From positions 1 through 64,000 of the forward strand of contig JALHRB010000004.1 in NCBI GenBank assembly GCA_022841665.1: a stretch of DNA of 64,000 bases, given 5' to 3'. How positions within the stretch are numbered: the stretch's first letter is position 1; each line of letters opens with the position of its first letter. Made by a program: the position numbers and the translations under genes. This document shows, in pieces, positions 8,184-16,607 of this stretch. The DNA is from Pseudolabrys sp. (GTDB taxonomy: Bacteria; Pseudomonadota; Alphaproteobacteria; Rhizobiales; Xanthobacteraceae). The notes beneath the pieces were generated by a model. It worked only from the letters and a program-made list of their open reading frames with translations, was not told where the DNA came from and searched no databases.

Positions 8184-8731
8184 TTTTCGGTTTTGGTCTC
8201 GCTGAGTGGATAGCTCTCCTCGACGACGTAGGGTCCGCCGCCGACCGAATTGCGCGAGGAGAACAGCACGAAGCGCGAGACACGGAAAGCCGCCGTGCGG
8301 AAATAGCCGCGGGCGGCGAGATAGGCCGCCACGTCGCGGCTCGAGGCGTCGCGCATGCGCGCCAGCGTCACGTGCGGGATGTATTTGCGGCCTTCCGGCT
8401 CCAGCCCGATGCGCCGCATCAGCCGCTCGTGCTCGGCCTGCAGTTCGACGAGCGGCTGCGCCGGCGCCACGTTCGTCACCACCGCGCGCGGCTTGCGTCC
8501 GCCGAACGAGGTCAGGCCCTCGAGATGCACGTCGAACGCGCCGCGCTGGACGCGCGCAAGCATGGAGGCGGCCTCGTGCGCGACCATGTCGTCGACGTCG
8601 CCGATGAAGCGCAAGGTGAGGTGATAGTTCTCCGGATCGACCCAACGCGCGCCCGGCAGCCCGCCGCGCATCATCGACAGCGCCTGCGCCACGCCGGACG
8701 GAATTTCGATGCCGGTGAACAAACGCGGCAT
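8177..8731 (-). CDS. thpR: RNA 2',3'-cyclic phosphodiesterase ThpR (LigT-like)
   Basis: This 184-residue 2H phosphoesterase opens 2',3'-cyclic phosphate ends on RNA and was historically called 2'-5' RNA ligase. The two signature histidine motifs are HLTLRF at residues 37-42 and HVTLAR at 120-125, matching H-x-T-x. Length and spacing are normal. It overlaps the following oxidoreductase gene and lies 10 bp downstream of the tesA-like gene, so these minus-strand genes probably form one transcript. Confidence 0.93.
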   Translation of the reverse strand: MPRLFTGIEIPSGVAQALSMMRGGLPGARWVDPENYHLTLRFIGDVDDMVAHEAASMLARVQRGAFDVHLEGLTSFGGRKPRAVVTNVAPAQPLVELQAEHERLMRRIGLEPEGRKYIPHVTLARMRDASSRDVAAYLAARGYFRTAAFRVSRFVLFSSRNSVGGGPYVVEESYPLSETKTEKC

Positions 8732-8741
8732 GGAGACACTT

Positions 8742-9395
8742 TCAGTTGCCGCGCGCGACGCGCACGCGGGCGATCAGCTCTTCGACCTTGGGCAAAATGC
8801 CGGTGACGATTCTGTCGATGCCGGCGGCCGTCGGATGGATGCCGTCCGGCAGATTGAGCGCGGCGTCGCCCGCCACGCCTTCGAGGAAGAAGGGATAGAG
8901 CAGCACGCCGTGGCGTTCGGCAAGCGCCGGGTAGATGGCGTCGAAGGCGCGCGCATAGTCGGCGCCCATGTTGCGCGGCGCCTTCATGCCGGCGAGCAGC
9001 ACGGCGATGCGCCGCTCCTTCAGCCGGGTGAGGATGGCGTCGAGCGCCTTCTCGGTGAGCTTGGGGTCAAGCCCGCGCAGGGCGTCGTTGGCGCCCAGCT
9101 CGACGATCACGGCGTCGGTGCCTTCCGCCACCGACCAGTCGAGCCGGTCGCGCCCGCCCGAGGCGGTGTCGCCCGACACCCCCGCGTTGGCGATGGTGAT
9201 GCCGTTCACGCCCTTGGCCTTGAGCGCGGCGGCGAGCCTGGCCGGGAAGGCGGCTTCCGCCGGCAGGCCGTAGCCGGCCGACAGCGAATCGCCCAGCACC
9301 ACGATCTTCACCGGCTTTTCGTCCGCCTGCGCCGCAAAGCTCCCGCAAAGGCAGGCGAATGTGAGCAGTATTGCCGCAAGACGCTGGACCCCCAT
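8742..9395 (-). CDS. tesA: TesA-like arylesterase / lysophospholipase, SGNH hydrolase
   Basis: This protein of about 217 residues is in the GDSL/SGNH family. The signal peptide is MGVQRLAAILLTFACLCGSF followed by AAQA, indicating the periplasm. Block I is GDSLSAGYG with the catalytic Ser near residue 37. The glycine and asparagine blocks are NAGVSGDT and ELGANDALRG. DGIHPTAAG carries the Asp-His pair. The start at 9395 was chosen because it gives a clean signal peptide. It is divergent from a YbbA/YbbP-like ABC pair, the arrangement seen for tesA-ybbA-ybbP in many proteobacteria. Confidence 0.9.
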   Translation of the reverse strand: MGVQRLAAILLTFACLCGSFAAQADEKPVKIVVLGDSLSAGYGLPAEAAFPARLAAALKAKGVNGITIANAGVSGDTASGGRDRLDWSVAEGTDAVIVELGANDALRGLDPKLTEKALDAILTRLKERRIAVLLAGMKAPRNMGADYARAFDAIYPALAERHGVLLYPFFLEGVAGDAALNLPDGIHPTAAGIDRIVTGILPKVEELIARVRVARGN

Positions 9396-9438
9396 GGGTT
9401 TGTTCCCATATGAGCGTGGACGTGAATCGTGAGGACGC

Positions 9439-10134
9439 ATGAATAGCAACTCCCAGGCGGGCCCGGCTATCGCGCTCGCCGGTGTCAATCTTTCGCTCGG
9501 GCAGGGGGCCGCCCGCGTTCATATCCTCAAGGATATCGACCTGCATATAGGCACAGGCGAGGCGATCGGCCTCGTTGGGCCGTCCGGCTCGGGCAAATCG
9601 ACCCTGCTGATGGTGATGGCCGGGCTGGAGCGGGCCGATTCGGGCACCGTCGCGGTCGCCGGCGAGAATCTCACCCGCCTCGACGAGGACGCGCTGGCGC
9701 GCTTCCGCGGCCGCAATATCGGCATCGTCTTCCAGTCCTTCCACCTGATCCCGACCATGACCGCGCTCGAGAACGTGGCGGTGCCGCTGGAGCTTGCCGG
9801 CATGGTGGACGCCGCCGAGCGGGCACGCGCCGAGCTCGCCGCCGTCGGCCTGGGCGAGCGCCTGGACCACTATCCGGCGCAGTTGTCGGGCGGCGAGCAG
9901 CAGCGCGTCGCGGTGGCGCGCGCGCTGGCGCCCAACCCGGCTATCCTCGTCGCCGACGAGCCGACCGGCAATCTCGACGAGGACACCGGCCAGCAGATCA
10001 TCGATCTTTTGTTCGCCGGACACACCGAGCGCGGCACCACGCTGGTGCTGGTCACGCATGACGGCGCGCTGGCGCGGCGCTGCGGGCGGGTGGTGCGCCT
10101 GCGCTCCGGCCGCGTCGACGGAGACGGCGCATGA
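9439..10134 (+). CDS. ABC transporter ATP-binding protein, YbbA/LolD type
   Basis: This 231-residue ATPase carries Walker [10 protein letters not shown] near residue 48, Q-loop [10 protein letters not shown], signature [15 protein letters not shown] and Walker [14 protein letters not shown]. It resembles YbbA and LolD, which drive MacB-type permeases acting in the envelope, often without classical transport. Its stop overlaps the permease start by 4 bp (ATGA), so the two are coupled. The esterase next door suggests a YbbAP-TesA unit. Confidence 0.93.
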   Translation: MNSNSQAGPAIALAGVNLSLGQGAARVHILKDIDLHIGTGEAIGLVGPSGSGKSTLLMVMAGLERADSGTVAVAGENLTRLDEDALARFRGRNIGIVFQSFHLIPTMTALENVAVPLELAGMVDAAERARAELAAVGLGERLDHYPAQLSGGEQQRVAVARALAPNPAILVADEPTGNLDEDTGQQIIDLLFAGHTERGTTLVLVTHDGALARRCGRVVRLRSGRVDGDGA

Positions 10135-12692
10135 GCGTCGCGGCACCGTCGAGCAGCCGCTGGCTGCCGCTGCGTTTCGCGCTGCGCGAGATGCGCGGCG
10201 GTCTGAGGGGCTTCTACGTTTTCATCTCCTGCATCGCGCTCGGCGCCATGGCGATCGCCGGCGTCGGTTCGCTGGCGGCGAGCCTTGCCGACGGCCTGGC
10301 GCGCGAGGGCCAGGTGATCCTCGGCGGCGATCTGTCGTTCACGCTCATCCAGCGCGAGGCCAAGCCCGAGGAAGTGGCTTTCCTGCGCAGCCGCGGACGG
10401 ATGTCGAGCGCGGCCACGCTGCGCGCGATGGCGCGCACCGAGGCGGGCGAAGCGACCTTGGTCGAGATGAAGGCGGCCGACGAGGCCTATCCGCTGTTCG
10501 GTACGGCCATGCTCGAACCCGCCGGTTCGCTCGCCGACGCGCTCGCCGAGCGCAACGGCCTGTTCGGCGCCGCCGCCGATCCTACTTTGCTGGCGCGGCT
10601 CAACGTGCAGCCGGGCGCGCAGCTTGCCATCGGCGACGCCAAATTCGAGATCCGCGCCACGCTCACGAGCGAGCCGGACAAGCTCGCCGGCGGCATCGGC
10701 TTCGGCCCGCGCCTGATGGTGAGCCAGGAAGCCTTGCGCGCCACCGGCCTGGTGCAGCCCGGGAGTCTCGTGCGCTGGCACTACCGTCTTCGGCTGCCGG
10801 AGCAGGACGCGACCGACGCCGCGGCGCGGGCCGTGGCGGCGGAAGCGCGCGCGCAATTGCCGGAGGCCGGCTGGGAGATCCGCAGCCGCAGCAACGCCTC
10901 GCCGCGGCTCGAGCGCAATGTCGAGCGCTTCACCCAGTTTCTCACCATCGTCGGCCTGACCGCGCTCCTGGTCGGTGGCGTCGGCGTCGGCAACGCCGTG
11001 AAAAGCCATCTCGACCGCAAGCGCGACACCATCGCCACCATGAAGGCGCTCGGCGCCAGCGGCCGCCGCGTCTTTGCGATCTATCTCACGCAGGTGCTGA
11101 TCCTCGCCGCCCTTGGCGGCGTGATCGGCACAGGCTTGGGCGCGCTGCTGCCCTTCGCGGTGGCCTGGACCTTCGGCGGCATCATTCCGCTGCCGATCAT
11201 GCCGGCGCTGCATGCCGGCGAATTGCTGCTGGCGGTGGTCTACGGCCTGATGACGGCGCTCGCGTTCGCGCTCTGGCCGCTCGGGCGCGCGCATGACGTG
11301 CCGGTCGGCGCGCTGTTCCGCGACGAGGTGACGCCGCAGGGGCGCCGCCCGCGCGCCGTCTATGTCGCGCTCACGGCCGCGGCGGTGCTGGCGCTGGCCG
11401 CGCTCGCCGTGCTGCTCGCCTACGACCGGCGCGTCGCGCTCATCTATGTCGGCACCGCGGCGGCGGTGTTCGTGCTGCTGCGGCTGGTGGCCGCGCTCTT
11501 GATGGCGATCGCGCGGCGCGCGCCGCGCGCGCGCTCGACCGTGCTGCGGATGGCGGTCGCCAACATCCACCGCCCGAGCGCGCTGACGCCGACCATCGTG
11601 CTCTCGCTCGGCTTGGGGATCGCGCTCCTGGTCACGGTGATCGAGATCGACTTCAACCTGCGCCAGCAGTTCGCCGCCGAGCTGCCGGCCAAGGCGCCGT
11701 CCTTCTATTTCCTCGACATCCCTTCCGACCAGTCGGAGCGCTTCCAGGACTTCGTGCGCAAGCAGGCGCCGGCCGGCGCGCTGGAGGAGGTGCCGATGCT
11801 GCGCGGCCGCATCGTGTCGGCCGGCGGCACGCGCGCGGAAAACATCAAGCCGCGCGAGGACGCCGCCTGGGTGCTGCAGAGCGACCGCGGCATCACCTAC
11901 AGCGCCGACATTCCGGACGGCTCGCGCCTGGTCGAAGGCGAATGGTGGCCGCGCAACTACGACGGGACGCCGCTGGTGTCGTTCGAGAAGAAGATCGCCG
12001 ACGGGCTCGGCCTCAAGCTCGGCGATTCCGTCACCGTCAACGTGCTCGGCCGCGACATCACCGCCACCATCGCCAACATGCGCACGGTGGACTGGCAGAG
12101 CCTGTCGATCAATTTCGTCATGGTGTTCTCGGCTAACAGCTTCCGCGGCGCGCCGCACAGCCGCCTCGCCACGCTCACTTATCCGGACGGCGGCTCGCCG
12201 GCGCAGGAAGGCGCCATGATCCGGGCGGTGGCGCAGACCTTCCCGACCGTCACCACCGTGCGGGTGAAGGACGCGCTGGAGGCGATCGGCGCGCTGGTCG
12301 GCAATCTGATCCTCGGCATCCGCGGCGCCAGCGCGATCACGCTTCTGTCCGCCGCGCTGGTGCTCGGCGGCGCGCTCGCCGCCGGCCATCGCCACCGGGT
12401 CTACGACGCCGTCATATTGAAGACGCTCGGCGCCACGCGCGCGCGGCTCTTGTCCGCCTACACCATCGAGTACCTGCTGCTCGGCCTGGCCACGGCCCTG
12501 TTCGGCGTGCTGAGCGGCTCCCTCGCTGCCTGGCTGATCGTGGCCGAGCTCATGCACCTGCGATTCACCTGGCTGCCGCTGCCGGCCTTGGTGGCGGCGG
12601 CCGGCGCCGTGGTGGTGACGGTGGCGCTGGGTTTATTGGGCACTTTCACGGCTTTGGGGCAGAAACCGGCCCCGGTTCTGCGCAATCTTTAG
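10131..12692 (+). CDS. FtsX-like permease, YbbP type (853 aa)
   Basis: This is the large inner-membrane partner of the ATPase. Helix 1 lies near residues 28-50 (GFYVFISCIALGAMAIAGVG). A long periplasmic region follows, then an FtsX/MacB core near 265-390 beginning FLTIVGLTALLVGGVGVGNA. A second periplasmic domain precedes a second FtsX core near 730-845. Ten or so membrane segments and 800-850 residues fit YbbP. The substrate is unknown; the family is proposed to extract lipophilic or hydrophobic compounds. The gene appears complete. Confidence 0.9.
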   Translation: MSVAAPSSSRWLPLRFALREMRGGLRGFYVFISCIALGAMAIAGVGSLAASLADGLAREGQVILGGDLSFTLIQREAKPEEVAFLRSRGRMSSAATLRAMARTEAGEATLVEMKAADEAYPLFGTAMLEPAGSLADALAERNGLFGAAADPTLLARLNVQPGAQLAIGDAKFEIRATLTSEPDKLAGGIGFGPRLMVSQEALRATGLVQPGSLVRWHYRLRLPEQDATDAAARAVAAEARAQLPEAGWEIRSRSNASPRLERNVERFTQFLTIVGLTALLVGGVGVGNAVKSHLDRKRDTIATMKALGASGRRVFAIYLTQVLILAALGGVIGTGLGALLPFAVAWTFGGIIPLPIMPALHAGELLLAVVYGLMTALAFALWPLGRAHDVPVGALFRDEVTPQGRRPRAVYVALTAAAVLALAALAVLLAYDRRVALIYVGTAAAVFVLLRLVAALLMAIARRAPRARSTVLRMAVANIHRPSALTPTIVLSLGLGIALLVTVIEIDFNLRQQFAAELPAKAPSFYFLDIPSDQSERFQDFVRKQAPAGALEEVPMLRGRIVSAGGTRAENIKPREDAAWVLQSDRGITYSADIPDGSRLVEGEWWPRNYDGTPLVSFEKKIADGLGLKLGDSVTVNVLGRDITATIANMRTVDWQSLSINFVMVFSANSFRGAPHSRLATLTYPDGGSPAQEGAMIRAVAQTFPTVTTVRVKDALEAIGALVGNLILGIRGASAITLLSAALVLGGALAAGHRHRVYDAVILKTLGATRARLLSAYTIEYLLLGLATALFGVLSGSLAAWLIVAELMHLRFTWLPLPALVAAAGAVVVTVALGLLGTFTALGQKPAPVLRNL

Positions 12693-12726
12693 GTTTTTGC
12701 GACATTCAGCCGCGCTTTCGGCCCCC

Positions 12727-12755
12727 CTGCCACCGGGCGGGATTTTCGTTATAAT
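12727..12755 (+). promoter_or_regulatory. Promoter upstream of the Bax-inhibitor-1 gene
   Basis: A perfect TATAAT lies at 12750-12755, with CTGCCA at 12727-12732 spaced by 17 bp. The predicted start near 12762 would give an unusually long leader of about 165 nt before the ATG at 12927. No known riboswitch fold was recognised in that leader. Confidence 0.5.
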
Positions 12756-12926
12756 GCCGTGGACAGAGCGTCGTTAACGTTTGGCAAGGATGCCGGTCAT
12801 CAAGGGGCCATATCTGGCGCCAAGACTTGCCACTCACTACATTTGCAACACGAGCGCGACGGCTAAAGCCGGCGCGCCTGACGTGTAACCCGGCAAACGG
12901 CCGGGACACAAAGAGAGGGAACTTCG

Positions 12927-13685
12927 ATGTCGGACTTCGACCGTAACGTAGCAGCCCGCGGCTTCGGCACTGCGCACGCCGCGGAGATCGATGCGGGCCT
13001 GCGCGCCTACATGATCCGCATCTACAACTACATGGCCGCCGGCGTCGCGCTGACCGGCGTCGTCTCGTGGATCACCTTCAACGCGGCCGTCGTGACGGAC
13101 GCGACCGGGAAAATTACCGGCCTGACCTCGTTCGGGCAGACCATCTTCAGCGGCCCGCTGACGATCGTGCTGTTCCTGGCCACGCTCGGCATCGTGTTCT
13201 TCCTGAGCTTCCGTATCGACAAGCTGCAGGCAAGCACGGCGCTCATGCTGTTCATGGGCTACGCCGCGCTGCTCGGCCTGATGCTGTCGTCGGTGTTCCT
13301 GGCCTATACCGGCGCGTCGATCACCCGCACCTTCTTCATCTCGGCGGCGTCGTTCGGCGCACTCAGCCTGTACGGCTACACCACGCAGCGCGATCTCTCG
13401 CCGATCGGCTCGTTCCTGATCATGGGCCTGTTCGGCCTCATCATCGCGATGCTGGTCAACCTGTTCCTGAAGAGCTCGGGCCTCGACTTCATCATCTCCG
13501 CCGCCGGCGTGCTGATCTTCGCCGGCCTGACCGCCTGGGATACCCAGAAGATCAAGGAGATGTACGACGCCAACGACGACGGCACCGTCGCCGGCCGCAA
13601 GTCGGTGATGGGCGCGCTGACGCTCTACCTCGACTTCATCAACCTGTTCCTGTTCATGCTGCGCTTCTTGGGCGATCGGCGCTAA
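12927..13685 (+). CDS. Bax inhibitor-1/YccA family membrane protein
   Basis: This 252-residue integral membrane protein has seven predicted helices. The C-terminal family signature is present: TAWDTQKIKEMYDAND near residue 200, followed by GALTLYLDFINLFLFMLRF. Bacterial relatives (YccA, YbhL, BsYetJ) are linked to FtsH control or pH-sensitive calcium leak. The start follows AGAGGGAACTTCG. The reading frame ends in Leu-Gly-Asp-Arg-Arg; a near-identical copy of those codons with a stop recurs 7 bp further on, out of frame. Confidence 0.93.
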   Translation: MSDFDRNVAARGFGTAHAAEIDAGLRAYMIRIYNYMAAGVALTGVVSWITFNAAVVTDATGKITGLTSFGQTIFSGPLTIVLFLATLGIVFFLSFRIDKLQASTALMLFMGYAALLGLMLSSVFLAYTGASITRTFFISAASFGALSLYGYTTQRDLSPIGSFLIMGLFGLIIAMLVNLFLKSSGLDFIISAAGVLIFAGLTAWDTQKIKEMYDANDDGTVAGRKSVMGALTLYLDFINLFLFMLRFLGDRR

Positions 13686-13692
13686 CGCGCCG

Positions 13693-13710
13693 TTGGGCGA
13701 CCGCCGCTAA
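13693..13710 (+). repeat. Duplicate of the Bax-inhibitor gene tail
   Basis: The 18 bp match the last 18 bp of the gene (13668-13685) at 16 of 18 positions. Both differences fall at third codon positions of Leu-Gly-Asp-Arg-Arg-stop. The offset is 25 bp, so the copy is not in frame with the gene. Confidence 0.6.
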
Positions 13711-13738
13711 GCGCCAGCGACAGAGCAGACCTGATCGA

Positions 13739-13770
13739 CGCCCGGGCCTCGTGCCCGGGCGTTTTGTTTT
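13739..13770 (+). terminator. Rho-independent terminator after the Bax-inhibitor gene
   Basis: A perfect 9-bp stem, CGCCCGGGC / GCCCGGGCG, encloses loop CTCGT and is followed by TTTTGTTTTT. It ends 17 bp before the next gene's ATG, so the GNAT gene at 13788 must depend on read-through or on a promoter overlapping this element. Confidence 0.85.
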
Positions 13771-13787
13771 TGCTAGGCTTGTGCGCC

Positions 13788-14309
13788 ATGAGTCTCGTCA
13801 TCCGCCCGGCGACGCCCGCCGACATTCCCGCCATCGCGCGCATCTACGCCCATGCCGTGCGGCACGGGACGGCCTCGTTCGAGCTTGAGCCGCCGACGGA
13901 AGCGGAGATGACCAAGCGCATGCAGGCGCTGCGCGACGACAAGTTTCCGTATTTCGTCGCGGAAATCGACGGCAAGATCGCCGGCTACGCCTATGCCTCG
14001 CTTTACCGCACGCGGCCGGCCTACCGCTTCACCGTCGAGGATTCGGTCTATGTCGCGCCCGAGATCCATCGGCGCGGCGTCGGCAAGGCGCTGCTCGAAA
14101 AACTGATCGAGGCCTGCACGGAATTGGGCTTCCGGCAGATGATCGCGGTGATCGGCGACAGCGACCAGGCGGCCTCGATCGGCGTGCACAAGGCCTGCGG
14201 CTTCGAGCCGGCCGGCAACCTCAAGGACATCGGCTGGAAATTCGGCCGCTGGCTCGACACGCCGTTGATGCAATTGGCGCTCGGGCCCGGCGCGACGACG
14301 AAGCCTTAA
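13788..14309 (+). CDS. GNAT N-acetyltransferase, phosphinothricin/methionine-sulfoximine type
   Basis: This 173-residue enzyme has the Pat/MddA-subfamily opening VIRPATPADIPAIARIYA and the characteristic TASFELEPPTEAEM segment. The acetyl-CoA loop is RRGVGKALL near residue 101, and DSDQAASIGVHKACGF supplies the C-terminal strand-helix. Family members acetylate the amino group of methionine sulfoximine, methionine sulfone or phosphinothricin; the natural substrate here is uncertain. The ATG at 13788 was chosen over an upstream in-frame start at 13764 that lies in the terminator T-run. Confidence 0.85.
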   Translation: MSLVIRPATPADIPAIARIYAHAVRHGTASFELEPPTEAEMTKRMQALRDDKFPYFVAEIDGKIAGYAYASLYRTRPAYRFTVEDSVYVAPEIHRRGVGKALLEKLIEACTELGFRQMIAVIGDSDQAASIGVHKACGFEPAGNLKDIGWKFGRWLDTPLMQLALGPGATTKP

Positions 14310-14312
14310 CGT

Positions 14313-14359
14313 GTCCCGGGCGCAGCGCAGCACGTAGTGCTGCGCTGCAGACCCGGGAC
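14313..14359. repeat. Dispersed palindrome, GTCCCGGG...CCCGGGAC family, copy 1
   Basis: This 47-bp element has outer arms GTCCCGGG and CCCGGGAC. A perfect 12-bp inner hairpin, GCAGCGCAGCAC / GTGCTGCGCTGC, sits on a 3-nt loop. It lies just after the GNAT stop and has the same 47-bp length as the copy at 50411. Two related copies occur at 17826-17945. Confidence 0.8.
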
Positions 14360-14409
14360 CTTCGCAAACGCTGAGTTTTGGGTCGGCCCCGGATCTGCGA
14401 CAGAACCGA

Positions 14410-14787
14410 TTAGTTCGCCACCAGCGACAGCGCCGACTTGTCGATCGCGCGCAGCACGCGCTCGAGCTCGTGGCCGCGGCGCACGATGTGGCCGGTGGCG
14501 GAGATCACGCTGTAGGCGCCCTGGCGGCGCGCCAGCTTGGGATTTTTCTCGATGCGGTAGAGCGGCACTTCCGACGTACGGCGGAAAACCGAGAACACGG
14601 CGCGGTCCTTGAGGAAATCGATGGCGTAATCGCGCCATTCGCCGGCGGCGACCTTGCGGCCGTAGAGATCCAGGATGCGGTTGAGCTCGCGGCGGCTGAA
14701 CGTCACCTGGTTCAGGGGGGCGGGGGCGCTGCGCGCCACGGCCCCCTGGGACTCGCTGGGATCGATTTCGCCGGGACCGAACGTCAT
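14410..14787 (-). CDS. DUF2794 domain protein
   Basis: This 125-residue protein matches the alphaproteobacterial DUF2794 family along its length. Landmarks are VTFSRRELNRILDLYGRKVA near residue 28, then EWRDYAIDFLKDRAVFSVFRR and YRIEKNPKLARRQGAYSV. It is soluble and has no signal peptide. Function is unknown. The family is mostly confined to alphaproteobacteria. It is divergently oriented from the acyl-CoA dehydrogenase gene at 15250. Confidence 0.9.
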   Translation of the reverse strand: MTFGPGEIDPSESQGAVARSAPAPLNQVTFSRRELNRILDLYGRKVAAGEWRDYAIDFLKDRAVFSVFRRTSEVPLYRIEKNPKLARRQGAYSVISATGHIVRRGHELERVLRAIDKSALSLVAN

Positions 14788-15249
14788 GCGGCGCCTCCTT
14801 TGCTCTAATGTCCAATGATCGCGCCGCTATTCGCCCACGGCAAGAGCTTCCTGAACCCCGCTGTGACCCGGAAACAGGCAGAAAGCCGCGCAATTCCGAT
14901 CACGAACTCGTTAAAGCGAACCACATTAAGGCCCAATTTCGGTCAATCGCCGGTCACGCTGGCTTGGGAAAAGGTCAGCGTTGCCTCATGACCCGGTCCG
15001 GCTTTGGCCCCGGATTCCTCAGCCCCCCAGCCCCCCGGGGCTTGGCCGGCCGGGTCAGTTGAGTTCCGCGTACGGTTCAATCCCCTAAGTTCCTGCGGGT
15101 CGGCCAGTCAGCCGGCCCGAATTTTTTTGTCCCCCGCGCCGGCAAGCCTGAGCCCCTCGCGCCTGTCATCCGGCGGCTCTATGGTTGCGGGCAAGCGATT
15201 CGCCGGAAACGCCCGCCAAGAAATCAGCCTTCCTGGAAACGCGCTCGGA
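14788..15249. other. 462-bp intergenic region without a recognised gene
   Basis: It lies between DUF2794 (minus) and an acyl-CoA dehydrogenase (plus). The frame of the dehydrogenase stays open far upstream, but those codons are low in complexity and the family start is at 15250. The region holds a GC-rich hairpin followed by seven T at 15097-15128, which no upstream plus-strand gene explains. No clear promoter could be picked by eye. Confidence 0.6.
15097..15128 (+). terminator. Orphan hairpin plus T-run (attenuator or small-RNA terminator)
   Basis: The arms GGGTCGGC and GCCGGCCC form an 8-bp stem with one T-G wobble around loop CAGTCA. GAA and seven T follow. It is shaped like an intrinsic terminator, sits 122 bp upstream of the dehydrogenase ATG, and has no plus-strand gene directly before it. 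Confidence 0.55.
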
Positions 15250-16407
15250 ATGGACGCTCTCAATCTGCCGCGCCCGGACTGGATGACCGAGGACCTCGTC
15301 CTCCTCGAGGAGCAGGCGCGGCGCTTCATCGCAGACGAATTCACCCCGCACGTCGACCGCTGGCACGAGGCCGGCCTGTACGAGCGCGAGGTGTGGACGA
15401 AAGCGGGCGAGGCCGGCCTGCTCTGCGCCGCGATGCCGGAAGAATATGGCGGCGCCGGCGGCACCTTCGCGCACGAGGCGATAATCAACCGCGAGCTTTC
15501 GCTCGGCGGCTTCGACACCTTCGGCGCGCCGCTCCATTCCGGCATCGTCGCGCCTTACATCCTGCATTACGGCACCGAGGAGCAGAAGAAGCGCTGGCTG
15601 CCCAAGCTCGCCACCGGCGAATTGGTCGGCGCCATCGCCATGACCGAGCCCGGCACCGGCTCCGACCTGCAAGGCGTGCGCACCAAGGCCGAGAAATCCG
15701 GCAACGGCTACGTGCTCAACGGCTCCAAGACCTTCATCACCAACGGCCAGCACGCCAACCTCGTCATCGTCGTCGCCAAGACCGACCCCGCCGCCGGCTC
15801 GAAGGGCGTCTCGCTGATGGTGGTGGAGACCGACGACGCGCCCGGCTTCCGCCGTGGCCGCAAGCTCAAGAAGCTCGGGCTCGATTCGGCCGACACCTCG
15901 GAACTGTTCTTCGAGGACGTGCGTTTGCCCGCCGAGAATCTGCTCGGCACCGAGGAAGGGCAGGGCTTCTATCAGCTGATGAAGGAACTGCCGCAGGAGC
16001 GCCTGATCGTGGCGGTGCACGCGGTGGCGATGATGGAGCGGGCGCTCGCGCTCACCATCGACTACGTCAAGCAGCGCAAGGCCTTCGGCAAGGCCATCAT
16101 CGAGTTCCAGAACACGCAATTCGAACTGGCCGAGTGCAAGACCGACACCACCATCGCCAAAGTGTTTCTCGATCACTGCATCGGGCAGCACGTCAAAGGC
16201 CAGCTCGACACCGTCACCGCCTCGATGGCGAAATACCGGCTCACCGACACGCAAGCCAAAGTGATCGACCGCTGCCTGCAACTGTTCGGCGGCTACGGCT
16301 ATATGGACGAATATCCGATCTCGCGGATGTATCGCGACGCGCGCGTGCTGCGCATCTACGCGGGAACGAACGAGATCATGAAGCTCTTGATCGCGCGGAG
16401 TTTGTAA
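15250..16407 (+). CDS. Acyl-CoA dehydrogenase (385 aa)
   Basis: This FAD enzyme of normal length is the first gene of a beta-oxidation cluster. The signature AMTEPGTGSDLQGVRTKAEK lies near residue 130, and ALTIDYVKQRKAFGKAIIEF near 265 is the second family motif. The end reads RIYAGTNEIMKLLIARSL, so the medium-chain-type Glu of YEGT is Ala. A Glu in PQERLIVA near residue 250 occupies the place of the catalytic base in isovaleryl- and long-chain-type dehydrogenases. That favours a long-chain or branched substrate. Confidence 0.93.
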   Translation: MDALNLPRPDWMTEDLVLLEEQARRFIADEFTPHVDRWHEAGLYEREVWTKAGEAGLLCAAMPEEYGGAGGTFAHEAIINRELSLGGFDTFGAPLHSGIVAPYILHYGTEEQKKRWLPKLATGELVGAIAMTEPGTGSDLQGVRTKAEKSGNGYVLNGSKTFITNGQHANLVIVVAKTDPAAGSKGVSLMVVETDDAPGFRRGRKLKKLGLDSADTSELFFEDVRLPAENLLGTEEGQGFYQLMKELPQERLIVAVHAVAMMERALALTIDYVKQRKAFGKAIIEFQNTQFELAECKTDTTIAKVFLDHCIGQHVKGQLDTVTASMAKYRLTDTQAKVIDRCLQLFGGYGYMDEYPISRMYRDARVLRIYAGTNEIMKLLIARSL

Positions 16408-16441
16408 CTTTGAATGCGCGTGCCGCGGGCTCACTTTCCCC

Positions 16442-16586
16442 CTCCCCTTGTGGGAGAGGGTGCCCGAGCGGAGGCGAAGCTGAGCGAGGGCGGATGAGGG
16501 GTCCGGCCTTCGATTGAAATACTGACCCCTCACCCGGCGACTTGCTCGCTCCGCTCGCAAGCCGCCACCCTCTCCCACAAGGGGAG
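16442..16586. repeat. Large inverted repeat, CTCTCCC/GGGAGAG family, copy at 16.4 kb
   Basis: Two perfect 21-bp arms (16442-16462 and 16566-16586) flank a further inverted GGATGAGGGG / CCCCTCACCC pair. The right edge runs into GGGTAGGAAGGAGAGGCACC, so the ribosome-binding site of the thiolase gene lies against the repeat. Confidence 0.85.
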
Positions 16587-16607
16587 AGGGTAGGAAGGAG
16601 AGGCACC

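Noticed and set aside
9870-12557. Very long open frame on the minus strand opposite the ABC permease gene, and many similar ones across the window
   Set aside because: The translation is low-complexity Arg/Ala/His/Asp-rich with no recognisable domain, and the opposite strand encodes a complete FtsX-type permease. Such antisense frames are expected in high-GC DNA.
15070-15095. GGTTCAATCCCC, resembling a tRNA T-arm
   Set aside because: The T-stem has a mismatch, and no acceptor, D or anticodon stem could be found around it.
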